DNA from: CAVTWS01 sp963738445
GTDB lineage: Bacteria; Actinomycetota; Acidimicrobiia; Acidimicrobiales; SHLQ01
Assembly: GCA_963738445.1 (NCBI GenBank)
Contig: CAVTWS010000001.1
Location: forward strand, 186,001 to 250,000
Reading direction: 5' to 3'
DNA length: 64,000 nucleotides
The notes under the pieces were generated by a model. The model saw only the letters and a list, made by a program, of their open reading frames with translations, searched no databases and was not told the origin of the DNA. Made by a program: the position numbers and the translations under genes. This document shows, in pieces, positions 25,801 to 34,600 of this stretch. Position 1 is the stretch's first letter; every line of letters starts with the position of its first letter.

Positions 25801-25819
25801 CCAAGAACGGGGATGGTGA
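22802..25819 (+). CDS. cvnA: Conservon sensor histidine kinase-like protein CvnA (nitrate-sensor-like domain)
   Basis: 1005 residues. First membrane helix KMALVLAPPLIVLVAFATLVV; an extracellular helical region of about 250 residues resembling the NIT (nitrate/nitrite-sensing) domain (FQNERDLTLRYLVSD is characteristic); second helix YLVITVAAVALAAAAALVL; a HAMP-like linker; a dimerisation part MITSMRRNAENLLVLASEQPGR; and a HATPase_c domain with the N-box ELVENGVSFSPP and G-box IWIIDGGVGMT. The last about 350 residues are Pro/Ala-rich and disordered. No typical H-box His is obvious, as is usual in conservons. It heads the cvnABCD operon, which couples a membrane sensor to a small GTPase. Confidence 0.92.
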   Translation: MFRNRSFRAKMALVLAPPLIVLVAFATLVVRPRLDEGSAASENETEARVALASMQMLDEFQNERDLTLRYLVSDRTLERDSLLAQREITDARRVEFTSIAAGEAGEADEGGVVDDAVAVAATLDDLRSTVDSGTAVTDEVYDTYTASIGTFLNLNRGLARSASNVELSRIANEILLFTQGKESLAQTRGQGTRMLDEGVIDAADVARLTSLSDSTDRLFSEYRGLATPEQQVQFDDALNAAESTAAAQYLQDAIAAGSAGELPDVTGTTWFDAFNAKMESIDVAEDAVFVDFVATSEDIQSDAQSAALRYLVITVAAVALAAAAALVLSRSLTRRLADLSHQAQTIASDRLPEVLEVLRNPTPEALASALPEVTSDSTDEIGVMAQSFNTVLRTSVETSINHAQRRAKTLTNILVNLGRRNQALIERQLELIDALESTQRDPQVLQGLFQLDHMITSMRRNAENLLVLASEQPGRAWTAPVSLLDVVRSATAEVQDMSRTMIDVAARDNVMIAGRFAVDLSHLLAELVENGVSFSPPTTTVSIRSEGGAHHLRIWIIDGGVGMTQSEILDANERIMNPPDIDELTTDRIGFQVVGRLSRRLGSDIQVQSNPGGGVAVCVTVPTTVLDSGSILGDGPSVTPAEPVALMLPDPSSDPWGAGLAAALEAEYPSESHGWESAPLEELGELPVRRPGEALSIKAEPASLMPPAAAPSIQYASAPVTEVPPVRAQMPPPPMTPSPPVPAVPASSPAAALHPVTPARVAQPPVVAPVSADMGLFDRVEPMVSTPPDVRPAAFAPAPVTPPAPVAPPAPVVTDSGLVKRVPGQATPNARGAEAFDSGQFRRLPVPDAMAADDAEATAARRHDSLSRFQRAVGRGRTADNDSPASTPLDPAPVLSSQPALMTPSQSAPMTPSQPVPPSSPAAFADQGVPATGFPERLAPLFTTAPDQPAAGPFESFESSQPAVPSAAISRPEPTGDTGGGLPASAGGVDPFDISWISNDQERGW

Positions 25820-26244
25820 TGACCACGCTCAGTGCCGAGGCGACGAACCTCAACTGGCTGCTCACGAGTTTCGTGGAGAAGGTGCCGGGTGTCGTCGACG
25901 CAGTCGTCGTTTCATCCGACGGACTCCTCATGGCGATGTCGTCCGGCATCGGCCGCGCCGGCGGTGATCAACTCGCCGCTGTCGCGTCGGGTCTGACCAG
26001 CATGACGACCGGCGCCGCCCGCTGCTTCGGTGGCGGAGAGGTCAACCAGATCGTCGTCGAGCTCGACGCCGGATACATGTTCTTCATGGCCATCAGCGAC
26101 GGTTCGGCCTTCGCTGTTCTGGCCGGCAAGAGCTGTGATGTCGGCATGATCGGCTACGAGATGACGATGCTGTCCAAGCGCATGGGTTCGGTGCTGACGC
26201 CGTCCCTCATCGCCGAGCTGCACAACGCCCTTCCGGACACCTGA
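25819..26244 (+). CDS. cvnB: Roadblock/LC7 protein CvnB
   Basis: 141 residues from the ATG overlapping the cvnA stop (TGATG); in-frame ATG 25813 and GTG 25816 are alternatives that add two or one residues. The roadblock fold is visible as NWLLTSFVEKVPGVVDAVVVSSDGLLMAMS, then DQLAAVASGLTSMTTGAARCFGGGEVNQIVVELDAGYMFFMAISDGSAFAVLAGK. In conservons and in MglB such dimers bind or regulate the partner GTPase (here CvnD). Cytoplasmic. Complete. Confidence 0.95.
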   Translation: MTTLSAEATNLNWLLTSFVEKVPGVVDAVVVSSDGLLMAMSSGIGRAGGDQLAAVASGLTSMTTGAARCFGGGEVNQIVVELDAGYMFFMAISDGSAFAVLAGKSCDVGMIGYEMTMLSKRMGSVLTPSLIAELHNALPDT

Positions 26245-26255
26245 GCGGAGCAGAC

Positions 26256-26612
26256 ATGAGTGAGAGCGCTCCACAACCTCGTTTCGTCCGGCAGTTCGCC
26301 ATGACCCAGGGTCGGGCCAACTCGGTGGGCCGGGACCTCCCTCTCGACACGCTCGTCGAGACAACGAACCTGGGCGTCAGCGTGCGTCAGCGTTTGGTGG
26401 GCGAGCAGGCGCTCATCGTGGACCTCGCCGAATCGACGGTCTCGATCGCCGAGATCTCCGCGAAGTTGCACGTCCACCTGGGCATCGCCCGGGTGCTCGT
26501 GAGCGACCTGGTGGCGCACGAACTGGTCGCCATCTCTGCACCTGCCCTCACCGAGGACGGCCCGGATCTCGCCACGCTCGAACAGCTGCTCGTCGATCTC
26601 ACGGCGCTGTAG
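26256..26612 (+). CDS. cvnC: DUF742 protein CvnC
   Basis: 118 residues. Typical DUF742 features: RFVRQFAMTQGRA near the start, LPLDTLVETTNLG, then a winged-helix-like region LAESTVSIAEISAKLHVHLGIARVLVSDLVAHELVAI. The family is found almost only in conservons, where CvnC is thought to join the GTPase and kinase in a membrane-associated complex. It begins 11 bases after cvnB. The motif LGIARVLVSDL is well preserved. Confidence 0.95.
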   Translation: MSESAPQPRFVRQFAMTQGRANSVGRDLPLDTLVETTNLGVSVRQRLVGEQALIVDLAESTVSIAEISAKLHVHLGIARVLVSDLVAHELVAISAPALTEDGPDLATLEQLLVDLTAL

Positions 26613-26622
26613 GAGGCACCCC

Positions 26623-27198
26623 ATGACCACCACCGATACCTCCACCGGCCTGCGCAAGAAATCGCTCAAGGTCGTGATCGCCGGCGGCTTCGCCGTAGGG
26701 AAGACCACCTACGTCGACGCGCTCTCCGAGATCACCCCACTGACGACCGAAGCCCCGATGACCATGCAGTCGGTCGGAGTCGACAACCGCGGGGAGGTCA
26801 CCTCCAAGACCACCACCACCGTGGCCATGGACTTCGGCCGCATCAGCCTCGGCGACTCCACCCTGCTCTACCTGTTCGGCACCCCCGGCCAGGACCGGTT
26901 CTGGTACATGTGGGACGAGCTCAGCAAGGGTGCGGTCGGGGCCGTCGTGCTCGTCGACACCCGGCGCCTCGAGGACTGCTTCTCCGCGCTCGACTACTTC
27001 GAGCAGCGGCAGTTGCCCTACGTCGTGGCGTTGAACACGTTCGACGGCGAGCTCCGCCACTCGCCCGAAGCGGTGCGGGACGCGCTGACGATCCCCGAGC
27101 AGGTTCCGGTCATGGTGGTCGACGCGCGCGATCGGGCCTCCGCCAAGGTGGCGTTGGTGCAGCTGGTGCAGCTCGCCATCGCCCGCCGCCGCAGCTGA
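26623..27198 (+). CDS. cvnD: Conservon small GTPase CvnD
   Basis: 191 residues. G1 P-loop VVIAGGFAVGKTTYVDALSEI, the conserved LTTEAPMTMQSVGVDN effector-like stretch, G3-like LFGTPGQDRFW (DxxG is replaced by TPGQ as usual in this family) and G4-like VALNTFDGE. This is the Ras-like/MglA-related ATP/GTP-binding protein that ends every conservon. It begins 10 bases after cvnC with GGAGG before the ATG. The operon ends 12 bases before the convergent redoxin gene. Confidence 0.95.
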   Translation: MTTTDTSTGLRKKSLKVVIAGGFAVGKTTYVDALSEITPLTTEAPMTMQSVGVDNRGEVTSKTTTTVAMDFGRISLGDSTLLYLFGTPGQDRFWYMWDELSKGAVGAVVLVDTRRLEDCFSALDYFEQRQLPYVVALNTFDGELRHSPEAVRDALTIPEQVPVMVVDARDRASAKVALVQLVQLAIARRRS

Positions 27199-27210
27199 CG
27201 GACCGCTCCG

Positions 27211-28281
27211 TCAGCCGGCCTCGGTCTCTGGCGCCGGCCCGCCGGCGTTGAACCCGTGGGTCGGTCGTCCGGCCTCCATCCACTCCTGGTAGAGGCCGAA
27301 GAAGTCCTGGCCGAACGGGTCCAACCCGCGCAAGGGAAGCTGGGCCCGCCTTATGGTGAAGTCCCACGGGGCCAGCGTGCCGGCGCGGTCGAAATGCCGG
27401 GCGGCGGCGCCGGTGTCGCCGAGCCGCCTCAGGTGGAGGGCGGCGCGGTATTCCAGGTGCGCCTCCTGCTCGGGGCCGGAGAGATCTTCGACGAGGTTCT
27501 CGGGGTCGGCCGCCGGGCGGTCGACGACGCCGTCGTGGACCCAGGCACGGATGAGGGCCAGGTGCTCGTCGGCATCGACGCCGGTGAACTCCTGGAAGAT
27601 GTTGCTGCTGAACATGGTGGAGTTGGGGCGGACGATGCGCCCTGACTCGTCGATCCACACCACCATCGGCACGTTGCTGATGGCGTAGAGCTGCGCCAGG
27701 ATGTGCTCACGGTCCATCAGCACCGGATAGGTGACGCCGGCGGCGCCTTCGCGGATCTTGTCGGTGTCCTCGTCGAGGGCGACTGCGATGACGGTGAACC
27801 CGGTCGAGGCCAGCTCGTCCTGCAGTGCCTGCCACCCGGGCAGGTCGTAGAAGCAGCCTCACCAACTCGAGAAGGCGAACAGCAGGCGTTTGCGGCCGTC
27901 CCACTCGTGGAGCGATCGTTCGACGCCGTCGAGATCGGGGAGCGTGAACGAAGGCGCGGTGTGGCCTTCGAGTGCCAACTGGCGGTCGGACCGGCGCTCG
28001 CCGATCACGACGAGGGCGTCGTCGTCGGCCACGAGGATCGGCTGGTCCAGTGCGCCGGCCACGGCGACGAGATCGACGCGACCTGCCACCTCGAGATCCG
28101 ACGGGTCGCGCACCGGTACGCACACATCACCTCGGCACAACCCCTCGGGCTGCAGCTTCCAACCGGTGGCCGCCTCGAGATCGTCGGCCGCGACGAGGGC
28201 GTGACCGAGCTCCAGGGTGGCGGCCACCGACCGGGGTTCTCGCCCCGCAGGGCTGTCCGGCAGTACGGTGATGGTCGGCAT
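27211..28281 (-). CDS. Candidate selenocysteine-containing redoxin (TlpA/AhpC-like) with in-frame TGA
   Basis: Read through one in-frame TGA (27859-27861) the gene encodes 356 residues: MPTITVLPDSPAG to GPAPETEAG. The thioredoxin-fold core is GHTAPSFTLPDLDGVERSL, then LLFAFSSW-U141-GCFYDLPGWQ, then FTVIAVALDEDTDKIREGA and ISNVPMVVWIDESGRIV (cis-Pro loop VP). The TGA sits exactly where the first redox Cys of the W-C-x-C site belongs, and both flanks stay in one frame without an indel. A bSECIS-like hairpin follows. A C-terminal extension of about 110 residues has helical, TPR-like character. Alternatives are a TGC-to-TGA sequence error or a true truncation. Confidence 0.75.
27820..27856 (-). 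promoter_or_regulatory. bSECIS-like stem-loop just downstream of the in-frame TGA
   Basis: On the minus strand, 14 bases after TGA: CCTGCC-CGGGT-GGCAGG, a perfect 6-bp stem with a 5-base loop (27828-27844). An outer CTGC/GCAG stem (27853-27856 with 27820-27823) extends it. The loop begins 20 bases after the TGA and has G at its second position. Distance, stem, loop size and G agree with the published bacterial SECIS rules. Confidence 0.65.
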
Positions 28282-28384
28282 GGGCGAAGCATAGGTCGAT
28301 CCCGTGGTCGGGCCGAGCGGCTGGAACGGCTGTTCCCACCTTGCCCGGTTGTCGCTCGGTTCCTGGTCGGCGAGGATGTACGCC

Positions 28385-29164
28385 ATGTCGTCGCCCACAC
28401 CCGCCCCGGTCGCGCTCCAGCTGTACACCTTGCGGGAGCGGGCCGAGGCCGATGGACTCCGCTCGGTCCTCGAACGCGTGGCCGCCATCGGCTTCCAGGG
28501 CATCGAGGCTGCCGGCTTCCACGACCTCACCCCGGGGGAGTTCGCGGCGGCGTGCACCGATCTCGGCCTGTCGCTCGCCAGCGCCCACATCGGCCTGCTC
28601 GGCACCGACGACGAGCTGGCCCCGACCCTCGATGCGATGGCCGAGACCGGGTTCGACACGGTGGTCGTTCCGGTGCTGTGGCCGGACGACTTCGCCACGG
28701 CCGCCGCGGTCGACGCCGCGGCCGACCGGCTCTCGCACGCGGCCGAGATGGCCGCCGACCGGGGTCTGGCTCTCGGGTACCACAACCACTACTGGGAGTT
28801 CACCGACATCGAAGGCGAACCGGCCCTGAGTCGCCTGTTCCGGCAGTGTGATCCACGGGTCTTCTCGGAGCTGGACATCTACTGGACCAAGGTCGGGGGT
28901 GTCGATCCAGCCGGATTCCTCACCGGGCTCGGTGATCGGGCCCGGCTCATCCACGTCAAGGATGGCCCGGCCGATGACCACGATTCGGCCATGGTCGCCG
29001 TCGGCGACGGATCCCTCGACGTCCCGGCGGTGCTGGCCGCCGCGCCCGCGGCGCGATGGCACCTCGTCGAGCTCGACCGGTGCGACACCGACATGTTCGA
29101 GGCGGTGACGGCGAGCTTCGAGTATCTGGTCGGCCACGGTCTGTCCGCCGCTCGACCGGCGTGA
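28385..29164 (+). CDS. Sugar phosphate isomerase/epimerase (xylose isomerase-like TIM barrel)
   Basis: 259 residues from the ATG at 28385 (MSSPTPAPVALQLYTLRE). TIM-barrel landmarks: VALQLYTLRERAEADG, GFQGIEAAGFHDL, LASAHIGLL, a metal-site region LGYHNHYWEF, FSELDIYWTKVGGVDPAGF with metal-binding residues, RLIHVKDG and a final WHLVELDRCDTDMFEAV. This is the IolE/IolI-like family that works with Gfo/Idh/MocA dehydrogenases in sugar or inositol breakdown. The stop overlaps the next gene start (GTGA), which supports a joint pathway. Substrate unknown. Confidence 0.88.
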   Translation: MSSPTPAPVALQLYTLRERAEADGLRSVLERVAAIGFQGIEAAGFHDLTPGEFAAACTDLGLSLASAHIGLLGTDDELAPTLDAMAETGFDTVVVPVLWPDDFATAAAVDAAADRLSHAAEMAADRGLALGYHNHYWEFTDIEGEPALSRLFRQCDPRVFSELDIYWTKVGGVDPAGFLTGLGDRARLIHVKDGPADDHDSAMVAVGDGSLDVPAVLAAAPAARWHLVELDRCDTDMFEAVTASFEYLVGHGLSAARPA

Positions 29165-30262
29165 CCGCAACCCGGGTAGCGCTCGTCGGCTGCGGCGTGA
29201 TCGCTCCAGCCTACCTGCGAACACTGGCCGAGTTCGAGAACATCGAGGTCGTCGCGTGCGTCGACGGAGTCGTCGAACGGGCCGAGACCCTGGCCGCGAC
29301 GTGCGGCGCCCGGGCGATGTCCTTCGACGACGTGGTGGCCGATCCTTCGATCGGCAGCATCGTGAACCTCACCCCGCCGGTCGCCCACCGGGCGGTCACC
29401 GGGGTGGCGTTGCGGGCCGGTAAAGCGGTGTTCAGTGAGAAGCCGCTCGGCGTGGCGTTCGATGAGGGTGCCGAACTGGTGGCGCTCGCCCGCGAGCCGC
29501 GGCGTTCGATTGGGGTGTGCGCCCGACACGTTCATGGGAGCGGGGCTGCAGACCGCACGAGCGGCGATCGACCGTGGTGACATCGGCACGCCGATCGGTG
29601 GCGCCGGTTTCATGCTCAGCTCGGGACCCGAGTGGTGGCACCCCGACCCGGCCTTCTTCTACCGCCGCGGGGCCGGACCGCTGCTCGACATGGGCCCCTA
29701 CTACCTGACGACCCTGGTGCACCTGCTGGGTCCGGCTCGATCGGTCATGGCCTCGGCCCGCATCACCCATGCCCAGCGCCGGATCACGAGCCAGCCCCGA
29801 GCCGGGACGTCGATCGAGGTCGAGGTCCCCACACACGTGTCCGGGTTGATCGATTTCGAGGGCGGCGCCACGGCGACCCTGACGACGAGCTTCGATGTGC
29901 AGGCGTCCCGGCTGCGCAACATCGAGATCTACGGAACCGAAGCCACGCTGTCGGTCCCCGATCCCAACACGTTCGACGGACCGGTCGAGATCCGGGCGTT
30001 CGGCGAACACGAGTGGCGTCCGATCCCGCTCGTGGAGGCGACGATCCCGCAGTCGCGTGGCATCGGCCTGGCCGACATGGTCTGGGCCTCGCGTTCAGGA
30101 CGCCCGCACCGGGCCTCGAGCGATGTCGCGCTCCATGTGCTCGAGATCATGTCGGCGATGGTCGCCTCGTCGGATGAGGGGCGTCGGATCGAGCTCACGA
30201 CGACCTGCGAACGACCGGCGCCGCTCCCGGCCGGCCTGGCGCCCAACACGTTCGACGACTGA
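29161..30262 (+). CDS. Gfo/Idh/MocA-family oxidoreductase (one frameshift)
   Basis: About 367 residues. GTG start overlapping the isomerase stop, then TRVALVGCGVIAPAYLRTL (Rossmann motif GxGxxA-like), VVACVDGVVERAETLAA, GSIVNLTPPVAHRAVTGVALRAGKAVFSEKPLG with the EKP active-site motif. The frame shifts near 29510. The C-terminal part continues as DTFMGAGLQTARAAIDRGDIGTP, GAGPLLDMGPYYLTTLVHLLGP (catalytic-region DMGPYY) and the beta sheet half. NAD(P)-dependent sugar or cyclitol dehydrogenase; the substrate is unknown. The break is probably an indel error. Confidence 0.88.
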
Positions 30263-30273
30263 TTGGGGAAACG

Positions 30274-31521
30274 ATGACCGACACCCTCACCTACGGCCTG
30301 GTGGGCAGCGGGTTCATCTCACAGTTCCACCTTCGCGCCCTGGAATCGGTCCGGGGGGTCGACGTGGCGGGCATCGTGGCCCGCCAGCCGCCCGAGGAGC
30401 TGGCCTCGTCGATCCGCGCCCGTGGTCTCGGGGCGGCCCGGGTGTACGACTCGGTGCGCGAGATGGCCCACGAGGTCGACGTCGTGGCGTTGTTCGGGCC
30501 GAACTTCACCCGCCTGCCGGTGATGGAGGAGATCGCGGCTGCGGTGGGTGACGGCGCCGCCCTCCGGGGGCTGATCTGTGAGAAGCCGCTGGGACGCAAC
30601 ATCGCCGAGGCCCGTCGCGTCGTCGAGCTGGCCCGCCAGATCGGCGCGCCCACGGCGTACTTCGAGAACCAGATCCACATGAAGGTGCTCCGACAGGCGC
30701 GCGCCCAACTGAGTGGCGTGAGCGCGGCGATGGGGCCACTGACGCTGGCTCGTTCGGCGGAGGAGCACGCCGGACCCCACAACGGCTGGTTCTGGGACCC
30801 GACCCAGCAGGGCGGGGGTGTCCTCTCCGACATGGGCTGCCACTGCCTCGCCGTCGGTTGGTACATGCTCACCCCGACGGGCCGAGACCCGCGCTACCTC
30901 GTTCCGCAGTCGGTCTCGTGCGACATGGGTCTGCTGAAGTGGGGACAGCCCCGGTGGCGTCAGGAGCTCCTCGATCGTCACGGTGTCGACTACGCCGCCA
31001 CGCCCGCCGAGGATTTCGCCACCGGTGTCGTCACGTACCTCGACCCCGACTCCGGGCAGCGGTCGAAGGCGCAGTTCACGGTGTCGTGGATGTACGACAA
31101 GCAGGGCCTTCGCCTGCTCGTCGACGGCATCGGTCCCGGATACGCCCTGGAAGCGAACACCTTGCGGTCCCCGCTCGAGGTCTTCATCGGTGACGTGGCG
31201 GCCGCCGGCGTGGCCGACGCCGAGCTCGCTCTGGAGAAGGCGACTTCGTCGCAGGGGCTGCTCGCCATCCAGCCGAACGAAGCGGACCTGTACGGGTACG
31301 TCGACGAGAACGTCGACGCCGTCGCTGCCTTCCGGGAGGGACGCGATGCGCTGCTCGACTTCGATTACGGCGTCGAGATCGTGCGGTTGACGATGGCGGC
31401 GTACCTCGCCGCCGAGGAGGGTCGGGTCGTCGACCTCACCGATCCAGCGACGAACGAGCGACTCGAAACCTACGTCCCGCTGATCCAGCAGGGCCGCGGA
31501 TCCGAGGTGCTGCACCGCTGA
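30274..31521 (+). CDS. Gfo/Idh/MocA-family oxidoreductase
   Basis: 415 residues, one frame, 11 bases after the preceding oxidoreductase. Rossmann start LTYGLVGSGFISQFHLRAL, VDVAGIVARQPPEEL, the EKP motif in GLICEKPLGRNIAEARR, and the catalytic region GGGVLSDMGCHCLAVGWYML. Longer than the partner; inserts near KWGQPRWRQELLDRHGVDYAATPAEDF. Two dehydrogenases with an isomerase suggest a route that oxidises, isomerises or epimerises and reduces a sugar or inositol derivative. Substrate unknown. Confidence 0.88.
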   Translation: MTDTLTYGLVGSGFISQFHLRALESVRGVDVAGIVARQPPEELASSIRARGLGAARVYDSVREMAHEVDVVALFGPNFTRLPVMEEIAAAVGDGAALRGLICEKPLGRNIAEARRVVELARQIGAPTAYFENQIHMKVLRQARAQLSGVSAAMGPLTLARSAEEHAGPHNGWFWDPTQQGGGVLSDMGCHCLAVGWYMLTPTGRDPRYLVPQSVSCDMGLLKWGQPRWRQELLDRHGVDYAATPAEDFATGVVTYLDPDSGQRSKAQFTVSWMYDKQGLRLLVDGIGPGYALEANTLRSPLEVFIGDVAAAGVADAELALEKATSSQGLLAIQPNEADLYGYVDENVDAVAAFREGRDALLDFDYGVEIVRLTMAAYLAAEEGRVVDLTDPATNERLETYVPLIQQGRGSEVLHR

Positions 31522-31608
31522 TCCGACTCCCTCGCGAAATTTGGTCAGCAATCACCGCGCCGAAGGGATATTCCGCCGAATTTGGGGTGAACGAGACGAT
31601 CGCCGGGA

Positions 31609-34600
31609 TCAGAGATCGGCGAGGGCCCGTTCGAGGAGGTCCTGCGCCTCCTGGGCGTGGATGGCGGCCGAGCCGGTGGCCGGGCTGCCGGATTCGTGAC
31701 GGCTCACCCGGAAGATCCGATGGGTGTCCTCGTGACGCTCGTACAGGCGCCCCTTGACCGCGTTCCAGGCGCCCATGTTCTCGGGCTCCTCCTGGAGCCA
31801 CTCGATCTCGGTGGCGTTGCCGTATCGGTCGAGGATGCCGGCCACGGCGTCGAACGGCCACGGGAACAACTGCTCGACGCGAACCACGGCGACGGGGGCC
31901 GAGAGCTCGTCGCGGCGCGCCATCAGGTCGAATGCGATCTTGCCGTTGCAGAAGACCACGCGACGCACTCCCGCCGGATCGGTGACGCCGGGATCGTCGA
32001 GCACCTCTTCGAAGGTGCCGGACGTGAACGCCGACACCGGCGAACGGCTCGGCTTGGCCCGCAGCATCGACTTCGGCGTGAACACGATGAGCGGGCGCCG
32101 GATCTCGCGGACCATCTGGCGTCGGAGCAGGTGGAAGTACTGAGCCGCAGTGGTGGCGTTGACGACCTGGATGTTGTCCTCGGCCGCCGTGGTGAGGAAG
32201 CGCTCCATGCGGGCCGAGGAGTGTTCGGGACCCTGGCCCTCCATGCCGTGCGGGAGCAGCATGACCAGCCCCGCCATCTGCCCCCACTTGTCCTCGGCAG
32301 CGACGATGTACTGGTCGATGATGATCTGCGCCCCGTTGATGAAGTCACCGAACTGGGCTTCCCAGATCGTGAGCACGTCGGGGTTGGACGACGGCGTAGC
32401 CGTATTCGAAGCCCAGAGCCGCGTACTCGCGAGAGCAGGGAGTCGTACACCCACAGGCGGCTGCCCGGCCCCGTCTCGAGCGCGCCGGCGAGGGCACTCA
32501 GCGGGACGTACTCCGTCCCACTGTTCGACATCGACGAGGGTCGAGTGACGGTGCGAGAAGGTGCCCCGCCGCGAGTCCTGCCCGGCCAGGCGCACCGAGA
32601 CGTCGTCGATCAGGAGCGTCCCGAACGCCAACGCCTCGCCGAGCGCCCAGTCGACCTCGCCGCCGTGGAACATCTGATCGCGGGCCTCGAACTGGCGGGC
32701 CAGCTTGGGGTGCACGGTGAATCCCTCGGGCACGGTCGACAGCGCGGCGTAGACCCGCTCGATCTGGTCGGCGGTGACTGCCGGTGTGGACATGGGGGAG
32801 CACGCCCCGCCGCCGGCAGGGGCGGCTTGGCCCGGAGGCCCTCTTGAGGTGCGTGGGAGCGTGTTTCCTCGAGGGCCTGCTGGAGCCGACGCTGGAAATC
32901 CTCCAACGCCGCTTCGGCGTCGTCGAGGGTGATGTCGCCCCGCTTGATCAGCGCCTCGGTGTAGAGCTTCCGGACGGAGCGGCGGGCGTCGATGGCCCGG
33001 TACATGAGCGGCTGGGTGTAGCTGGGATCGTCGCCCTCGTTGTGGCCGTGGCGCCGGTAGCAGACCATGTCGATGACGACGTCCTTGTGGAACTGCTGGC
33101 GGTAGTCGAAGGCCAGGCGCGGCCACCCGCACGCACGCCTCGGGGTCGTCGCCGTTGACGTGGAAGATCGGGGCCTGGACCATCTTGGCCACGTCGGTGC
33201 AGTAGTCCGACGAGCGGGCCGAGTGGGGCGGGGTGGTGAACCCGAGCTGGTTGTTGATGATGAGGTGGATGGTGCCGCCCACCCGGTAGCCGCGTGATCT
33301 GCGAGAGGTTGAGCGTCTCGGCCACGACCCCCTGGCCGGCGAACGCAGCGTCGCCGTGGATCAGCAGCGGCAGGATCGGGTAGTTGCCCGGCGGCTCGAT
33401 CTGGTCCATCTTGGCCCGGGCCATGCCGACGACGACCGGGTCGACCGCTTCCAGGTGGGACGGGTTGGCGGCCAGCTCGACCGGGATCGTCGTTGCCGGC
33501 CCGGCTGGTGAACTTGCCCCGCTGACCGAGGTGGTACTTGACGTCGCCCGAGCCCTGGGTGGAGTCGGGGCTGACGTGCCCCTCGAACTCGTCGAACAGC
33601 TGCTCGTAGCTCTTGCCGACGATGTTGACCAAGCACGTTGAGTCGACCCCGGTGGGCCATGCCCAACACGGCCTCGGCCATGCCGTTGTCGGCCGCACAG
33701 ATCGAGGATCTTGTCCAGGATCGGGATGGCGGACTCGGCGCCTTCGATACCGAAACGCTTCTGGCCCACGTACTTCGTGCCGAGGAACCGTTCGAGCGCC
33801 TCGGCGGCGTTCAGCCGACCGAGGATGTGGCGCTGCTCGGCCGGATCGACGCGGCTGTCAGTGCCCTCGACCTTGTTCTGGAGCCACACCTTCTCGACGG
33901 GGTCCTGGATGTGCATGTACTCGATGCCGATCGTGCGGCAGTACGCATCCCGCAGCAGGTGCAGCAGGTCACCGAGCTTCATGTGGCTGCGGCCGCCGAG
34001 CGCGTTCTCGAGACCCATGTAGCCGCTGGTCAGGAACTCCCGCTCGAGGTCCCAGATGGTGAGGCCGTACGTGGCGGGGTCGAGCTCGGGGTGCATCTCC
34101 GGCGGCTTGGACGCCAGCGGGTCGAGGTCGGCGATGAGGTGGCCGCGTACCCGGTAGGCGGTGACCAAGGCGTTGACCTGGGCCTGCTTCTCGAGCATCG
34201 AGCGTTCGGAATCGACCGGGTTGACGTCGGTGCGCCACTGGACCGCTTCGTAGGGCACGCCGATGTCGGCGAAGCAGCGGTTGTAGAAGCCGTCCTCGCC
34301 CAGCAGGAGCTGATGGACCTTCCTGAGGAACATGCCCGACTCGGCGCCCTGGATGACGCGGTGGTCGTACGTGGAGCTGATGGTGACGATCTTCGAGATG
34401 CCGAGCTCGGCGAGTTTGGTGTGGTCGGCGCCCTGGAACTCGGTCGGGAAGTCGATCGAGCCGACGCCGACGATCACGCCCTGCCCGGGCATGAGGCGGG
34501 GGACGGATTGGAGCGTGCCGATGGTGCCCGGGTTGGTGAGGCTGACGGTGACGCCGGCGAAGTCGTCCGGGCTCAGCCTGTTCGTGCGGACCTTGCGGAT

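Noticed and set aside
27859..27861. TGA in the redoxin gene as an indel error like the others
   Set aside because: Both flanks are in the same frame and the stop falls exactly on the redox residue. A base substitution or a true stop remains possible.
31534..31587. Two AATTTGG repeats between convergent genes as a terminator
   Set aside because: They are direct repeats, not a stem, and no T-run follows.
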